Assembly (NCBI RefSeq): GCF_938010525.1 | Contig: NZ_CALLVK010000023.1 | Span: 94,863 to 158,862 of the forward strand | Reading direction: 5' to 3' | Source: Abiotrophia sp938010525 | GTDB taxonomy: Bacteria; Bacillota; Bacilli; Lactobacillales; Aerococcaceae | Length of the DNA: 64,000 bases | Shown here: piece by piece, positions 18,078 through 27,021 of the stretch | Position numbering within the stretch: the stretch's first letter is position 1 | Layout: each line of letters starts with the position of its first letter | Notes under the pieces: generated by a model | Databases searched by the model: none | The model's input: only the letters and a program-made list of their open reading frames with translations | Told to the model about the DNA's origin: nothing | Position numbers and translations under genes: made by a program

Positions 18078-19074
18078 ACACTATGCAGCCAGTGGCGTGA
18101 GCCTTGAAGCCGGTTATGAATCTGTCGAACGTATTAAGAAACATGTGGCTAGAACCAAAAATTTGGGCATGCTAGCCTCCATCGGGAGTTTTGGTGGCTG
18201 CTTTGATTTGAGCGCCTATCATTTCAAAAATCCCGTCTTAGTAAGTGGGACCGATGGGGTAGGGACCAAGCTCAAGCTGGCCTTTGAGCTTGATATCCAT
18301 AACACTATTGGGATTGATGTGGTGGCTATGTGCGTAAACGATATCTTGGCCCAAGGAGCTAAACCACTCTTCTTCCTAGATTATCTTGCGGTAGGTAAGA
18401 ACTATCCAGAGCAAATCGAAGCTATTGTCAGTGGTGTGTCCGATGGCTGTGTCCAAGCTGGCTGTGCCATTGTAGGTGGTGAGACAGCAGAGATGGCAGG
18501 TTTCTATGAAGACGGCGAGTATGATATTGCGGGTTTCTGTGTAGGGGCCCAAGAGAAGGAACTCTTACTTTCTCCTGACAATACTCGGGCTGGTCAAGTT
18601 GTAGTTGGTCTCCCTTCAAGTGGAGTCCATTCAAATGGTTTTTCGCTTGTTCGTAAGATTATTAGCGACCATGATTTAGACCTCAAGTCAGCCTTTGGCA
18701 ACTCGACCTTAGGTGAGACCCTCCTAACGCCTACGCGTATCTATGCCAAGGAAGTGGAAGCCGTTATGGCCCAAGTCAAAGTAGCCGGTATCGCTCATAT
18801 TACGGGAGGTGGCTTTCATGAGAATCTACCTCGTTGCTTGGCACCCGGACTGGGTATGAGCCTTGATAGCAAGGCCTATCAAGTGCCAGAAATCTTCCAC
18901 TATTTGAGTCAAGTAGGACAGGTAGACTGGGAGGAAATGTACCATGTCTTCAATATGGGAGTTGGTCTAGCCTTTGTAGTAGAGCCTGAAGATGTTAAAA
19001 CCGTCTTGGACCTCCTGCCGGATGCCTTTGTTTTAGGCCAAGTAACTGACCAAGAAGGGATTGTTATCTCATGA
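18070..19074 (+). CDS. purM: AIR synthetase (FGAM cyclo-ligase)
   Basis: A 334-residue enzyme that closes the imidazole ring using ATP. It has the family's VSGTDGVGTKLKLA, MCVNDILAQGAKPLFFLDY and IVGGETAEMAGFY signatures, and ITGGGFHENLPR towards the end. It overlaps purF by eight bases and purN by four. It is homologous to each synthase half of PurL in the same operon. Confidence 0.97.
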   Translation: MSKHYAASGVSLEAGYESVERIKKHVARTKNLGMLASIGSFGGCFDLSAYHFKNPVLVSGTDGVGTKLKLAFELDIHNTIGIDVVAMCVNDILAQGAKPLFFLDYLAVGKNYPEQIEAIVSGVSDGCVQAGCAIVGGETAEMAGFYEDGEYDIAGFCVGAQEKELLLSPDNTRAGQVVVGLPSSGVHSNGFSLVRKIISDHDLDLKSAFGNSTLGETLLTPTRIYAKEVEAVMAQVKVAGIAHITGGGFHENLPRCLAPGLGMSLDSKAYQVPEIFHYLSQVGQVDWEEMYHVFNMGVGLAFVVEPEDVKTVLDLLPDAFVLGQVTDQEGIVIS

Positions 19075-19643
19075 CCCAAGCCAAAAAACGCGTTGCTATC
19101 TTTGCCTCAGGGACCGGGTCTAATTTTCAAGCGCTAGCCGACGACGACCGATTGAAAGAAATCATGATTATCAGCAAATTAGTCTGTGATAAGCCTGGCG
19201 CGCCAGTTGTGGCCAAGGCCCAAAGCCGTGGCATCGACTGCTTTGTCTTTAGTCCTAAGGATTATGCCAACAAGGCCCAGTTTGAAGCAGCCATTCTAGA
19301 GGCTATTGAGCCAGTTGACCTGATTGTTTTGGCAGGTTATATGCGGATTGTTTCTCCCTACCTATTAGAGCATTACAAGGGGCCCATGATTAACTTACAT
19401 CCTTCCTTGTTGCCAAAATACAAGGGAGTAGACGCCATTGGACAGGCCTATCGGGCAGGCGATAGTGAAATTGGGATTAGTGTCCACTATGTCAATGAAG
19501 AGTTAGACAGTGGCCAGGTCATTGCCCAAGCCAGTCTCCAACATCCAGCGGATGAATCCCTGGAGGAATTAACGCAACGTATTCACGACTTGGAGCATGA
19601 ACTGCTACCTCAGGTCGTCTATCAATTATTAACCCAAGAATGA
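19071..19643 (+). CDS. purN: GAR formyltransferase
   Basis: A 190-residue 10-formyl-THF-dependent transformylase. It contains FASGTGSNFQAL near the N-terminus, LAGYMRIVSPYLL, and the catalytic Asn/His/Asp set in MINLHPSLLPKYKG and HYVNEELDSGQ. It overlaps purM through ATGA and is followed by purH after 13 bases with a GAAGGAGG site. Length is typical for the bacterial enzyme. Confidence 0.97.
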   Translation: MTQAKKRVAIFASGTGSNFQALADDDRLKEIMIISKLVCDKPGAPVVAKAQSRGIDCFVFSPKDYANKAQFEAAILEAIEPVDLIVLAGYMRIVSPYLLEHYKGPMINLHPSLLPKYKGVDAIGQAYRAGDSEIGISVHYVNEELDSGQVIAQASLQHPADESLEELTQRIHDLEHELLPQVVYQLLTQE

Positions 19644-19656
19644 GAAGGAGGGCAAT

Positions 19657-21186
19657 ATGAGTAAAAAGCGTGCCTTATTAAGTGTTAGCGACAAGACAGG
19701 CTTACTAGACTTTGCCAAGGGCCTAGTGGCTGCTGGCTATGAGTTAATTAGTACGGGTGGGACGGCCACCTATCTGAAAGATGCCGGGCTGGAAGTCTTG
19801 GATGTAGCCTCTGTCACTGGTTTTCCCGAAATTTTGGAAGGCCGAGTTAAAACGCTGCATCCGGCTATCCATGGTGGCCTCTTAGCCAAACGTGACTCTG
19901 ATTTGCATCGTGAGCAAGTTAGTCAAAATCAAATTGATTATATTGACTTAGTCTGTGTCAATCTCTATCCTTTCGAAGAAACAGTCAAGAAACCAGGCGT
20001 GACGGAAGCAGAAGTGATTGAAAATATCGATATTGGTGGCCCAAGTATGTTGCGCTCAGCAGCCAAAAACCATCAAGATGTGACGGTTATCTGTGACGTG
20101 GCTGACTACCCGGCTGTCTTGGCAGAATTAGCTGAGAAGGGGCAGGTGTCTACAGCCACTCGCCGACGCCTAGCCATTAAGGTTTATCATAGAACAGCAG
20201 CCTATGATGCAGCCATTGCCCGTTACTTTGATCAAGCCGATCACTTAGTGCCAGATATTTTGACCTTGTCTTACAAGCTTCAAGATAGCTTACGTTATGG
20301 TGAGAACCCGCACCAAAAGGCTTGGCACTATGTCAGCGATCAAGCCGAAAGCTACACCCTGCAGTCAGCTACTCAACTGCACGGCAAGCAAATGTCCTAC
20401 AATAACCTTCAGGACGCCAGCGCTGCCTTGGATATCCTTAATGAGTTTCAAGGCCAGACAGCCTGTGTGGTGGTGAAACATATGAATCCTTGTGGGGTAG
20501 CTCTAGGAAGCAGTGTCAAGGAAGCCTTTGACAAGGCTTATGAGGCGGATCCAGTCTCTATCTTTGGTGGGATAGTTGCCATTAATGGGGTGGTAGATTT
20601 GGAGACCGCAGAGCGATTACATGCCATTTTCCTAGAAATTATTCTAGCTGAAGGCTATGAGGCAGAAGCTTTAGACTTGCTTAAGAAAAAGAAAAATCTG
20701 CGTCTCTACCAAATTCCACAAGGTGGCAACCTGGCGCAGCCTCAAATTAAGAGTGTGCGTGGTGGTCTCTTGATTCAAGATGCCAACCAAGCCCTAGCAG
20801 AAGACTGGCGACAAGTAACCCATCTTGCCCCAAGTGAGGACCAAAAAGCTGATTTAGAATTTGGTCTTAAAATTGTCAAGCATGTCAAGTCCAATGCCAT
20901 TGTAGTGGCTAAGAATGGCCAGACACTAGGCATTGGCGCCGGGCAAATGAACCGGGTTGGGGCGGCTAAGCTAGCCCTAGAACAGGCTGGCGACAAGGCT
21001 AAGGGAGCAGTACTAGCTTCAGATGCCTTCTTCCCAATGCCTGATAGCCTTGAAATTGCAGCTGACTATGGCATCAGCGCAGTAGTGCAACCTGGTGGAT
21101 CTATCAAGGACCAAGCTTCCATTGATGTAGCCAATGAGAAAGGTGTGGCCATGGTCTTCTCGACCACACGCCACTTTAAACACTAA
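19657..21186 (+). CDS. purH: Bifunctional AICAR transformylase / IMP cyclohydrolase
   Basis: A 509-residue enzyme catalysing the last two steps to IMP. The N-terminal MGS-like cyclohydrolase domain (residues ~1-195) contains SDKTGLLDFAKGL and ISTGGTATYL, then EGRVKTLHPAIHGG. The C-terminal transformylase domain contains LRYGENPHQKA, VVKHMNPCGVA and QMNRVGAAKLA. It ends two bases before the purD ATG. Nothing is odd about its length or motifs. Confidence 0.97.
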   Translation: MSKKRALLSVSDKTGLLDFAKGLVAAGYELISTGGTATYLKDAGLEVLDVASVTGFPEILEGRVKTLHPAIHGGLLAKRDSDLHREQVSQNQIDYIDLVCVNLYPFEETVKKPGVTEAEVIENIDIGGPSMLRSAAKNHQDVTVICDVADYPAVLAELAEKGQVSTATRRRLAIKVYHRTAAYDAAIARYFDQADHLVPDILTLSYKLQDSLRYGENPHQKAWHYVSDQAESYTLQSATQLHGKQMSYNNLQDASAALDILNEFQGQTACVVVKHMNPCGVALGSSVKEAFDKAYEADPVSIFGGIVAINGVVDLETAERLHAIFLEIILAEGYEAEALDLLKKKKNLRLYQIPQGGNLAQPQIKSVRGGLLIQDANQALAEDWRQVTHLAPSEDQKADLEFGLKIVKHVKSNAIVVAKNGQTLGIGAGQMNRVGAAKLALEQAGDKAKGAVLASDAFFPMPDSLEIAADYGISAVVQPGGSIKDQASIDVANEKGVAMVFSTTRHFKH

Positions 21187-21187
21187 G

Positions 21188-22423
21188 ATGGCTAAGGTAG
21201 TCGTAGTAGGTGCCGGTGGACGTGAGCATGCCATAGCTTACAAGTTCCACCAAGAAGGTCATCAAGTTTTTCTCCTGGGTGACAACCCAGCCGTGGCGGA
21301 GTTTGGAACCTGTCTATCTCTGACCGAACCCGAGCTTATTGCTTTTTGTCAGAGGGAGCCCATTGATTTGGTCTTCATAGGGCCGGAAGTCTATCTAGTC
21401 GACGGTCTCGTAGACCGCCTTCAAGCAGCCGGTATTCGGGCCTTTGGTCCCTCTGCTCAAGCGGCTCAGCTAGAAGGCAGCAAGGTCTTCTCCAAGCAGA
21501 TGATGGCCAAATACCAGATTCCCACAGCCAAGCATGAGAGCTTTAGCGATTATGAGGCAGCCAAACAATATCTCGCTCAGCAGGCCACTCCTATTGTCCT
21601 CAAGGCCGATGGCCTAGCCGCGGGCAAGGGGGTCATCATCGCCCAGAACCAAGAAGAAGCGCAAGAGGCCCTCAAAGCCATGATGCAAGAAGCTAAATTT
21701 GCTGACGCAGGTGGCTCCGTCGTTATTGAAGAATTCCTAGAAGGGGAAGAATTTTCCCTCATGTGTTTTGTGTCAGACCGCAAGGTCGTGCCTATGAAGG
21801 TGGCCCAAGACCATAAACGGGCTCTAGATGGTGACCGTGGTCTCAACACTGGAGGCATGGGAGCCTATCTGCCTATTTCTCATATCAGCGACCAGGATGT
21901 TGCTCAAGGCCTAGAACAAGTCGTGCAACCTATGGTAGATGCCATGTCTCAAGAAGGCATGCCTTTCTATGGCATCCTCTATGCTGGCCTAATGAAATGT
22001 GCCGATGGCGTCAAAACCATTGAATTCAATGTTCGTTTTGGGGATCCAGAATGCGAAGTGCTCCTTCTACAACTCAAGTCTAGCCTTTATCAGGTGGCCA
22101 ATGCCGTCATTGATGGCCAGGACTTCCATTTGGAATGGGATCAAGATGCGGTTATTGGTGTGGTTTTAGCCGCCAAAGGTTATCCCGAAGCCAGTGTTAA
22201 AGGTAGCGTCATTAAGGGCTTGGATCAGCTAAGTCTACCGGTCTTCCATATGGGGACCCGCAAGGTAGAGAATGAACTGACAATAAATGGCGGACGTGTC
22301 CTCATTGTCTGTGCCAAGGGGACCACACTTGCCAGCGCTAGACAGAAAGTTTATGATGAGATTAAGAAGATTGATTGTCCTGATTTATTCTACCGTCAGG
22401 ACATCGGCTATCGCTCATTATAA
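21188..22423 (+). CDS. purD: Glycinamide ribonucleotide synthetase
   Basis: An ATP-grasp ligase of 411 residues joining phosphoribosylamine and glycine. It begins KVVVVGAGGREHAIAYK and has FIGPEVYLVDGL, VLKADGLAAGKGV and TGGMGAYLP, with EFNVRFGDPE for metal binding. The ATG at 21188 directly follows the purH stop and has no clear ribosome-binding site, so re-initiation after purH is likely. A longer upstream frame running inside purH lacks family similarity. Confidence 0.95.
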   Translation: MAKVVVVGAGGREHAIAYKFHQEGHQVFLLGDNPAVAEFGTCLSLTEPELIAFCQREPIDLVFIGPEVYLVDGLVDRLQAAGIRAFGPSAQAAQLEGSKVFSKQMMAKYQIPTAKHESFSDYEAAKQYLAQQATPIVLKADGLAAGKGVIIAQNQEEAQEALKAMMQEAKFADAGGSVVIEEFLEGEEFSLMCFVSDRKVVPMKVAQDHKRALDGDRGLNTGGMGAYLPISHISDQDVAQGLEQVVQPMVDAMSQEGMPFYGILYAGLMKCADGVKTIEFNVRFGDPECEVLLLQLKSSLYQVANAVIDGQDFHLEWDQDAVIGVVLAAKGYPEASVKGSVIKGLDQLSLPVFHMGTRKVENELTINGGRVLIVCAKGTTLASARQKVYDEIKKIDCPDLFYRQDIGYRSL

Positions 22424-22451
22424 GCACAGACTCAAGTAAAGGAGTTACAAG

Positions 22452-23776
22452 ATGTTAGAACGTTACAGTCGCGAACCCATGCGCAGTATTTTTAGTGATG
22501 AAAATCGTTGGCGGGCAGCCCTCCAAGTTGAACTATATGCCGCTAAGGCTTGGTCAACCTTGGGTGTAGTCCCTGAAGAAGATGTCCAGGCTCTCTTTGA
22601 AAAGGCCGACTTCGACCTGGCAGGTATTCTAGAATTAGAAAAAGAAACCAAGCACGACGTCGTAGCTTTCACCCGCAATGTCTCCAGCTACTTGGGTCCT
22701 GAGAAGAAGTGGATCCACTATGGCTTGACCTCAACCGACGTTGTAGACACGGCCTATGGTGTCCTCTATAAAGAAGCCAATGACATTCTCTATCAAGACC
22801 TCTTAGATTTCCAAGCTGCCCTCAAGGAAAAAGCGCTCAAGTATAAATTCACGCCATGTATTGGTCGGACCCATGGGGTACATGCCGATATCTCTAGCTT
22901 CGGGCTCAAATTCGCCCTCTACTATGATGAGTTTAATCGACACATTGAACGGTTCAAGGCTGCTCGTAAGATGGTAGAAGTCGGTAAGATTTCAGGGGCT
23001 GTGGGGACTTTCTCCAACACGCCACCAGAAGTTCAAGACTATGTCTGCCAAAGTTTGGGTATTGAGTCTAGCCATGTGTCTACTCAGACCCTCCAACGGG
23101 ACCGGCATGCTGATTATTATGCCACCTTGGCCTTAATCGCGAGTTCGATTGAGAAAATTGGTGTGGAAATTCGGCATCTCCAACGGACCGAGGTGCGAGA
23201 AGCAGAAGAGTTCTTCTCCAAAAATCAAAAAGGGTCCAGTGCTATGCCACATAAGCGCAATCCAATCGGCTCTGAAAATATGACTGGTCAAGTGAGAACA
23301 TGGCGGGTTGTGCCCGTATCATGCGGGGCTATATGATGGCAGCCTACGAAAACATTCCGCTCTGGCATGAACGGGACATTTCCCACTCTAGTGCGGAACG
23401 TATCTTATCTATGGATGCAACTAGCCTCTTAGATTACATGTTAGCGCGCTTCACTAAGGTAATCCAAAACCTGACCATTTTCGAAGATAACATGATTAAA
23501 AATATCTATGCCACTCATGGTGTCATCTTCGCTCAGCGGACCATGTCGACCTTGATTGAGAAATACGGTTTTGCTCGTGAGCAGGCCTATGACTTGGTAC
23601 AACCGCTGGCTATGAAGTCATGGTTCGAGGCCATTCCTTTCAAGCAACTCTTGCAAGAAGACCCAACCATCCAAGCAACTATGGATGCCGCAACACTTGA
23701 CTCCTGCTTCGAGTTGGAAGTTCATTTAGTCAATATTGATAAAATTTTCCACCGGATTCCTGGTTTGGAAGACTAG
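22452..23776 (+). pseudogene. purB: Adenylosuccinate lyase, broken by a 20-bp duplication
   Basis: PurB releases fumarate from SAICAR and from adenylosuccinate. Codons 1-274 are normal, including KWIHYGLTSTDVVDTA, GRTHGVHADISSFG and the catalytic loop SSAMPHKRNPIGS. After Ser274 the frame reads ENMTGQVRTW and stops at 23336. From 23294 another frame reads ENMAGCARIMRGYMMAAYE, HERDISHSSAERI and the rest of the C-terminus to 23776. Removing bases 23274-23293 would restore one 434-residue protein of normal length. As written, the product lacks its C-terminal 160 residues. This is either a true mutation or a sequence/assembly error. The ribosome-binding site is AAAGGAG. Confidence 0.9.
23274..23313 (+). 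repeat. Imperfect 20-bp tandem duplication in purB
   Basis: Two adjacent 20-base units (23274-23293 and 23294-23313) both encode ENM-x-G but use different codons (gaa/gag, aat/aac). They share 12 of 20 bases. Because 20 is not a multiple of three, the second unit shifts the frame. Confidence 0.85.
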
Positions 23777-23821
23777 TTTAACTGTAAGTTCAGACACATT
23801 TTCTGAGAAAGGGGTAGGCTA

Positions 23822-24370
23822 ATGGCTAAAGTTGCCGTAATTTTTGCACCTGGCTTTGAAGAAATCGAAGCCTTGACCGTAGTGGATGTCTTAAGACGTG
23901 CTCAGATTCAAGTAGATATGGTAGGATGGGCTAAGTCGGTAAGAGGCTCCCATGCTATCACGGTGGAAATGGATCAGGTCTGGCCACTTAGCTTGGCCCC
24001 TTATGATGCGGTGGTGCTACCTGGTGGCATGCCGGGTGCCGCCACCTTGCGAGACCAAGAAGATTTAGTGCGTGCGCTCAAGCACCACCATCAAGAAGGT
24101 AAGCTAGTGGCGGCCATCTGTGCGGCGCCAATTGCCTTGGCTCAAGCAGGGCTTCTAGCAGACAAAACCTATACCTGCTATGATGGTTTCGAAGAGCAGA
24201 TTACAGATGGACACTATGTCAAAGAATCGGTAGTGGTAGATGATAGAGTGATCACCAGTCGAGGGCCAGCCTCTGCCTTGGCCTTTGCCTATGAGTTGGT
24301 GGATCAACTAGGTGGCGACGCTCAAGCTCTTCGTCAAGCCATGCTTTATCAGGACATATTTGGTGAATAG
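23822..24370 (+). CDS. DJ-1/PfpI family protein
   Basis: A 182-residue DJ-1/YajL-like protein. FAPGFEEIEA holds the conserved Glu, VLPGGMPGAATLRD matches the family, and the reactive cysteine sits in the nucleophile elbow AAICAAPIAL. SRGPASALAFA follows, as in DJ-1. Family members protect against reactive carbonyls or act as chaperones or glyoxalases, with disputed activity. It lies after purB with GAGAAAGGGG before the ATG and may be co-transcribed with the pur operon, since only 45 bases separate them and no terminator is seen there. Confidence 0.88.
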   Translation: MAKVAVIFAPGFEEIEALTVVDVLRRAQIQVDMVGWAKSVRGSHAITVEMDQVWPLSLAPYDAVVLPGGMPGAATLRDQEDLVRALKHHHQEGKLVAAICAAPIALAQAGLLADKTYTCYDGFEEQITDGHYVKESVVVDDRVITSRGPASALAFAYELVDQLGGDAQALRQAMLYQDIFGE

Positions 24371-24375
24371 CATTA

Positions 24376-24403
24376 GGAAAAGAGGCCGATAGGCCTCTTT
24401 TCC
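24376..24403 (+). terminator. Hairpin terminator after the DJ-1 gene
   Basis: A perfect 12-bp stem (24376-24387 with 24392-24403) has a GATA loop. The right arm is T-rich, but there is no long T run after it. It marks the probable end of the pur operon. Confidence 0.7.
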
Positions 24404-24465
24404 ATTTCATAGATTAGGAGTGCTCTAGGAGCTAGCTTATAGACGCTTTTGCCTCGATTGGGCCT

Positions 24466-24494
24466 TTGCAAAATCAGGCAAAACAGTATATAAT
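24466..24494 (+). promoter_or_regulatory. Promoter of rnjB
   Basis: TTGCAA and TATAAT with a 17-base spacer form a near-consensus housekeeping promoter. The transcript would carry a leader of about 85 bases. Confidence 0.85.
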
Positions 24495-24519
24495 AAGGAG
24501 AACATCTACAACAGTTGTG

Positions 24520-24552
24520 ATAATTGCTGGACCGGTTATCGACAGCACTTAT
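24520..24552 (+). other. Stem-loop in the rnjB leader
   Basis: ATAATTGCTG (24520-24529) pairs with CAGCACTTAT (24543-24552) with one mismatch and a 13-base loop. It lies in the untranslated leader, 32 bases before the rnjB start, and has no T run. Confidence 0.5.
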
Positions 24553-24584
24553 CGACTTTATGAAATGAAATTTTGAGGTGAATT

Positions 24585-26267
24585 ATGAGCAATATTAAAA
24601 TTATTCCCCTAGGTGGGGTCCGCGAAGCAGGGAAGAACCTGTATGTGGTAGAAGTCAACGAGTCTATTTTTGTAATGGACTGTGGCTTAGTCTTCCCAGA
24701 GGAGGGCTTGCTAGGGATTGACGCCGTTATCCCAGACTTCTCCTACTTAGAAGAAAATGCGGACCGCGTCGTGGGGATTTTCCTCACTCACGGGCATGCC
24801 GATGCTGTGGGTGCCTTACCTTATCTCCTAGAAGTAATTGAAGCACCTGTCTTTGGGACAGAATTGACCATTGAATTGGCATCCCTTCTAGCTAAGGAAC
24901 GGGGCTTGGCGGACCGTTTGGAGAACTTCTTCAAAATTGATGAGGAAGTAGAAATTGAATTCGAAGATGCTAATGTCTCCTTCTTCCGTACGACCCACAC
25001 CATTCCAGACTCTGTGGGGATTGTCATCCAAACCAAGGAAGGCTCCATTGTCTATACGGGTGACTTCCGCATTGACCCAAGTGCTAAGCCTCTTTACAAG
25101 ACTCACTTTGGACGCTTGACGGATATTGGGGAGAGTGGTGTTTTAGCCCTCTTGGCTGATTCTTCGGAAGCTGAGAGCCATGTGGAAAACGTGAGTGACC
25201 AACAGGCTGCGGATGAAATCTTAGAGACTTTCCGTAATGCTCATGGTCGTGTTATTGTGGCCTGCGTTGGCAGCAACATCGCGCGTCTTCAGCAAGTCAT
25301 GGATGCTGCCCACACTTCTAAACGAACTATCTTCGTTCCAGGCGGGGAGCTCATGGATATCGTGGATACGGCTATCAAGTTAGACAAACTAATCATGCCA
25401 AGTAAGCGTACCTTCGGACAAATGAAGAATATTGGCAAGTTCAAGGACCATGAAATTATTATCTTAGAAACCGGCATGTCAGGTGAACCTATTCAAGCCT
25501 TGCAACTCATGGCTCAAGGTCGTCACCGTCAAGTCAAGATGCAAGAAGGGGATTTGGTCCTCTTTGCTTCAACGCCTTCGATTGCCATTGAGACTGCTAT
25601 GGCGCGGACCCAAGATATGATCTACCGAGCAGGCGCTCAAGTTAAGGTCTTGACCGACAGCTTCAAAGCTTCTGGTCACGCGACCCCTAATGAGCTCAAA
25701 CTCATGATTAATTTCTTACAACCAAAAATCATCATCCCAGTAAACGGTGAATACCGTCAACAAGCAGCTTTGGCCGATATTGCCAATCAATTGGGTTATG
25801 AAGATGACCAAATCTTCATTCCTAGCGCTGGTGATGTGATTGAATACCGTAAGGGCCAATTTCTGATGACTCAAGAAGTGCCAGCAGGGGACATCTTAGT
25901 CGATGGGAATGGGGTCGGCGATATCGGGAGTGTCGTCTTACGCGACCGTCGTATCCTCAGTGAAGATGGGATTTGTGTCATCGTCGCGACAATTTCCCGC
26001 CGTCTCAAGAAGGTATTGGTAGGACCACAAATTGTAACCCGTGGCTTCATCTATGTTAAGTCCAGCATCGATTTGATTGAATCTGCTTCGGACATGACCT
26101 TAGACATCTTGGATAAACATTTGGCCAGTGAAGAGTTCGACTGGGCTGAATTGAAGAGTGATTTGCGGGAACAAGTCAGCAAGTACTTCTTCAAGGAAAC
26201 CAAGCGTCGTCCGGTCGTGCTTCCAATCATTATGGAAGCGTCGCAATACCAACCTAATAAGAACTAA
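24585..26267 (+). CDS. rnjB: Ribonuclease J2
   Basis: A beta-CASP metallo-beta-lactamase ribonuclease of 560 residues, partner of RNase J1 in mRNA decay. The metal motif, normally H-x-H-x-D-H, reads H69-G-H71-A-D73-A74, so the last His is lost. The C-terminal PVHGE motif reads PVNGEYR, also losing a His. These changes are the hallmark of the weakly active or structural J2 subunit of lactic acid bacteria. The C-terminal domain (ILVDGNGVGDIGSVVLRDR, then FIYVKSS) is intact for J1 binding. RNase J1 itself is not in this window. TGAGGTG precedes the start. Confidence 0.92.
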   Translation: MSNIKIIPLGGVREAGKNLYVVEVNESIFVMDCGLVFPEEGLLGIDAVIPDFSYLEENADRVVGIFLTHGHADAVGALPYLLEVIEAPVFGTELTIELASLLAKERGLADRLENFFKIDEEVEIEFEDANVSFFRTTHTIPDSVGIVIQTKEGSIVYTGDFRIDPSAKPLYKTHFGRLTDIGESGVLALLADSSEAESHVENVSDQQAADEILETFRNAHGRVIVACVGSNIARLQQVMDAAHTSKRTIFVPGGELMDIVDTAIKLDKLIMPSKRTFGQMKNIGKFKDHEIIILETGMSGEPIQALQLMAQGRHRQVKMQEGDLVLFASTPSIAIETAMARTQDMIYRAGAQVKVLTDSFKASGHATPNELKLMINFLQPKIIIPVNGEYRQQAALADIANQLGYEDDQIFIPSAGDVIEYRKGQFLMTQEVPAGDILVDGNGVGDIGSVVLRDRRILSEDGICVIVATISRRLKKVLVGPQIVTRGFIYVKSSIDLIESASDMTLDILDKHLASEEFDWAELKSDLREQVSKYFFKETKRRPVVLPIIMEASQYQPNKN

Positions 26268-26281
26268 GGAGGGACGCCCTA

Positions 26282-26866
26282 ATGAATAAACATACAGTAC
26301 GTCGTTTGCGAGATGTTCTGCTAGCCATTGTGCTCAGCTTGGCAATTTCCATTCTCTGGCTGAAACTAGGTGAACTGCCTCTCCATACTGCGCTTGTTGT
26401 CTTGCCTCTCATTTGGGTAGGCCTCCGTCATGGGGGTGCCAATGCCGTTGTGAGTGGCGTGGTGGTTGGCTTAATCACGGGCGCTGTAGCGGGGCATTTT
26501 GGCGATATTGTCTCAACTGCCTTGATTGATGTCTTGCCATATACAGCAGCTGGCTTGGCAGGTTTCTTCGCCAAATATACCCAAAAGACCCTCAACAACC
26601 GCCGTTATTCCTCAACTTACTTGAATATGGGGACTGCCAGTCTCTTAGTGGTAGCTAGCTTCCTAGCTATCAAGGTCGGCATGCTTTGGCTCATGCAACA
26701 AGAAATTCCCTTTACTTGGGGTACTGCCGCTCTAGCAGGTCTAGAGGCTTGGGCGCTAGCCTTCATTATTCTAGTGATTCTGGCTCGCACCAATGTTGAC
26801 GCCATCATTCCAAAACGCAGTCGTTATCTGACTCGTCGGGAAGTTTCACGCCTTTTAAATGACTAA
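26282..26866 (+). CDS. ThiT-like ECF transporter S-component membrane protein
   Basis: A 194-residue protein with five or six hydrophobic helices (residues ~10-28, 36-50, 55-75, 80-98, 120-140, 150-168). It has a basic C-terminus ending TRREVSRLLND. The stretch LPLIWVGLRHGGANAVVSGVV and PYTAAGLAGFF resembles ThiT, the thiamine-binding subunit of energy-coupling-factor transporters. No TPP riboswitch precedes it. It follows rnjB by 14 bases with AAGGAGGG and probably shares that promoter. The substrate is inferred only from resemblance; another S-component or a ThiT-fold protein is possible. Confidence 0.6.
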   Translation: MNKHTVRRLRDVLLAIVLSLAISILWLKLGELPLHTALVVLPLIWVGLRHGGANAVVSGVVVGLITGAVAGHFGDIVSTALIDVLPYTAAGLAGFFAKYTQKTLNNRRYSSTYLNMGTASLLVVASFLAIKVGMLWLMQQEIPFTWGTAALAGLEAWALAFIILVILARTNVDAIIPKRSRYLTRREVSRLLND

Positions 26867-26880
26867 TTAGCCTTAAAAGG

Positions 26881-26914
26881 AAACGCGCTTGCTAATGGCA
26901 GGGGCGTTTTTTTT
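26881..26914 (+). terminator. Intrinsic terminator after the ThiT-like gene
   Basis: AAACGC (26881-26886) pairs with GCGTTT (26904-26909). Further inner pairs lie around a TAAT loop, followed by an uninterrupted T run. Confidence 0.8.
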
Positions 26915-26987
26915 ATCATTTGTTAACAAGTTGCCTAAAAGACGCCAAAGTCTTAGTAAATTCATAGGCGTTTTCACAAGAATGGGG

Positions 26988-26993
26988 TATAAT
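26988..26993 (+). promoter_or_regulatory. -10 element upstream of trmK
   Basis: A consensus TATAAT lies 28 bases before the trmK start. No good -35 is visible at the usual spacing, so strength is uncertain. Confidence 0.5.
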
Positions 26994-27021
26994 AGAACTA
27001 GTAGTTTTAGGAGGTGGGAGC

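Noticed and set aside
23300..23336. Programmed ribosomal frameshift as an explanation of the purB break
   Set aside because: There is no slippery heptamer or downstream structure at the junction. The offset comes from a 20-base extra unit, not from a one- or two-base shift at a defined site.
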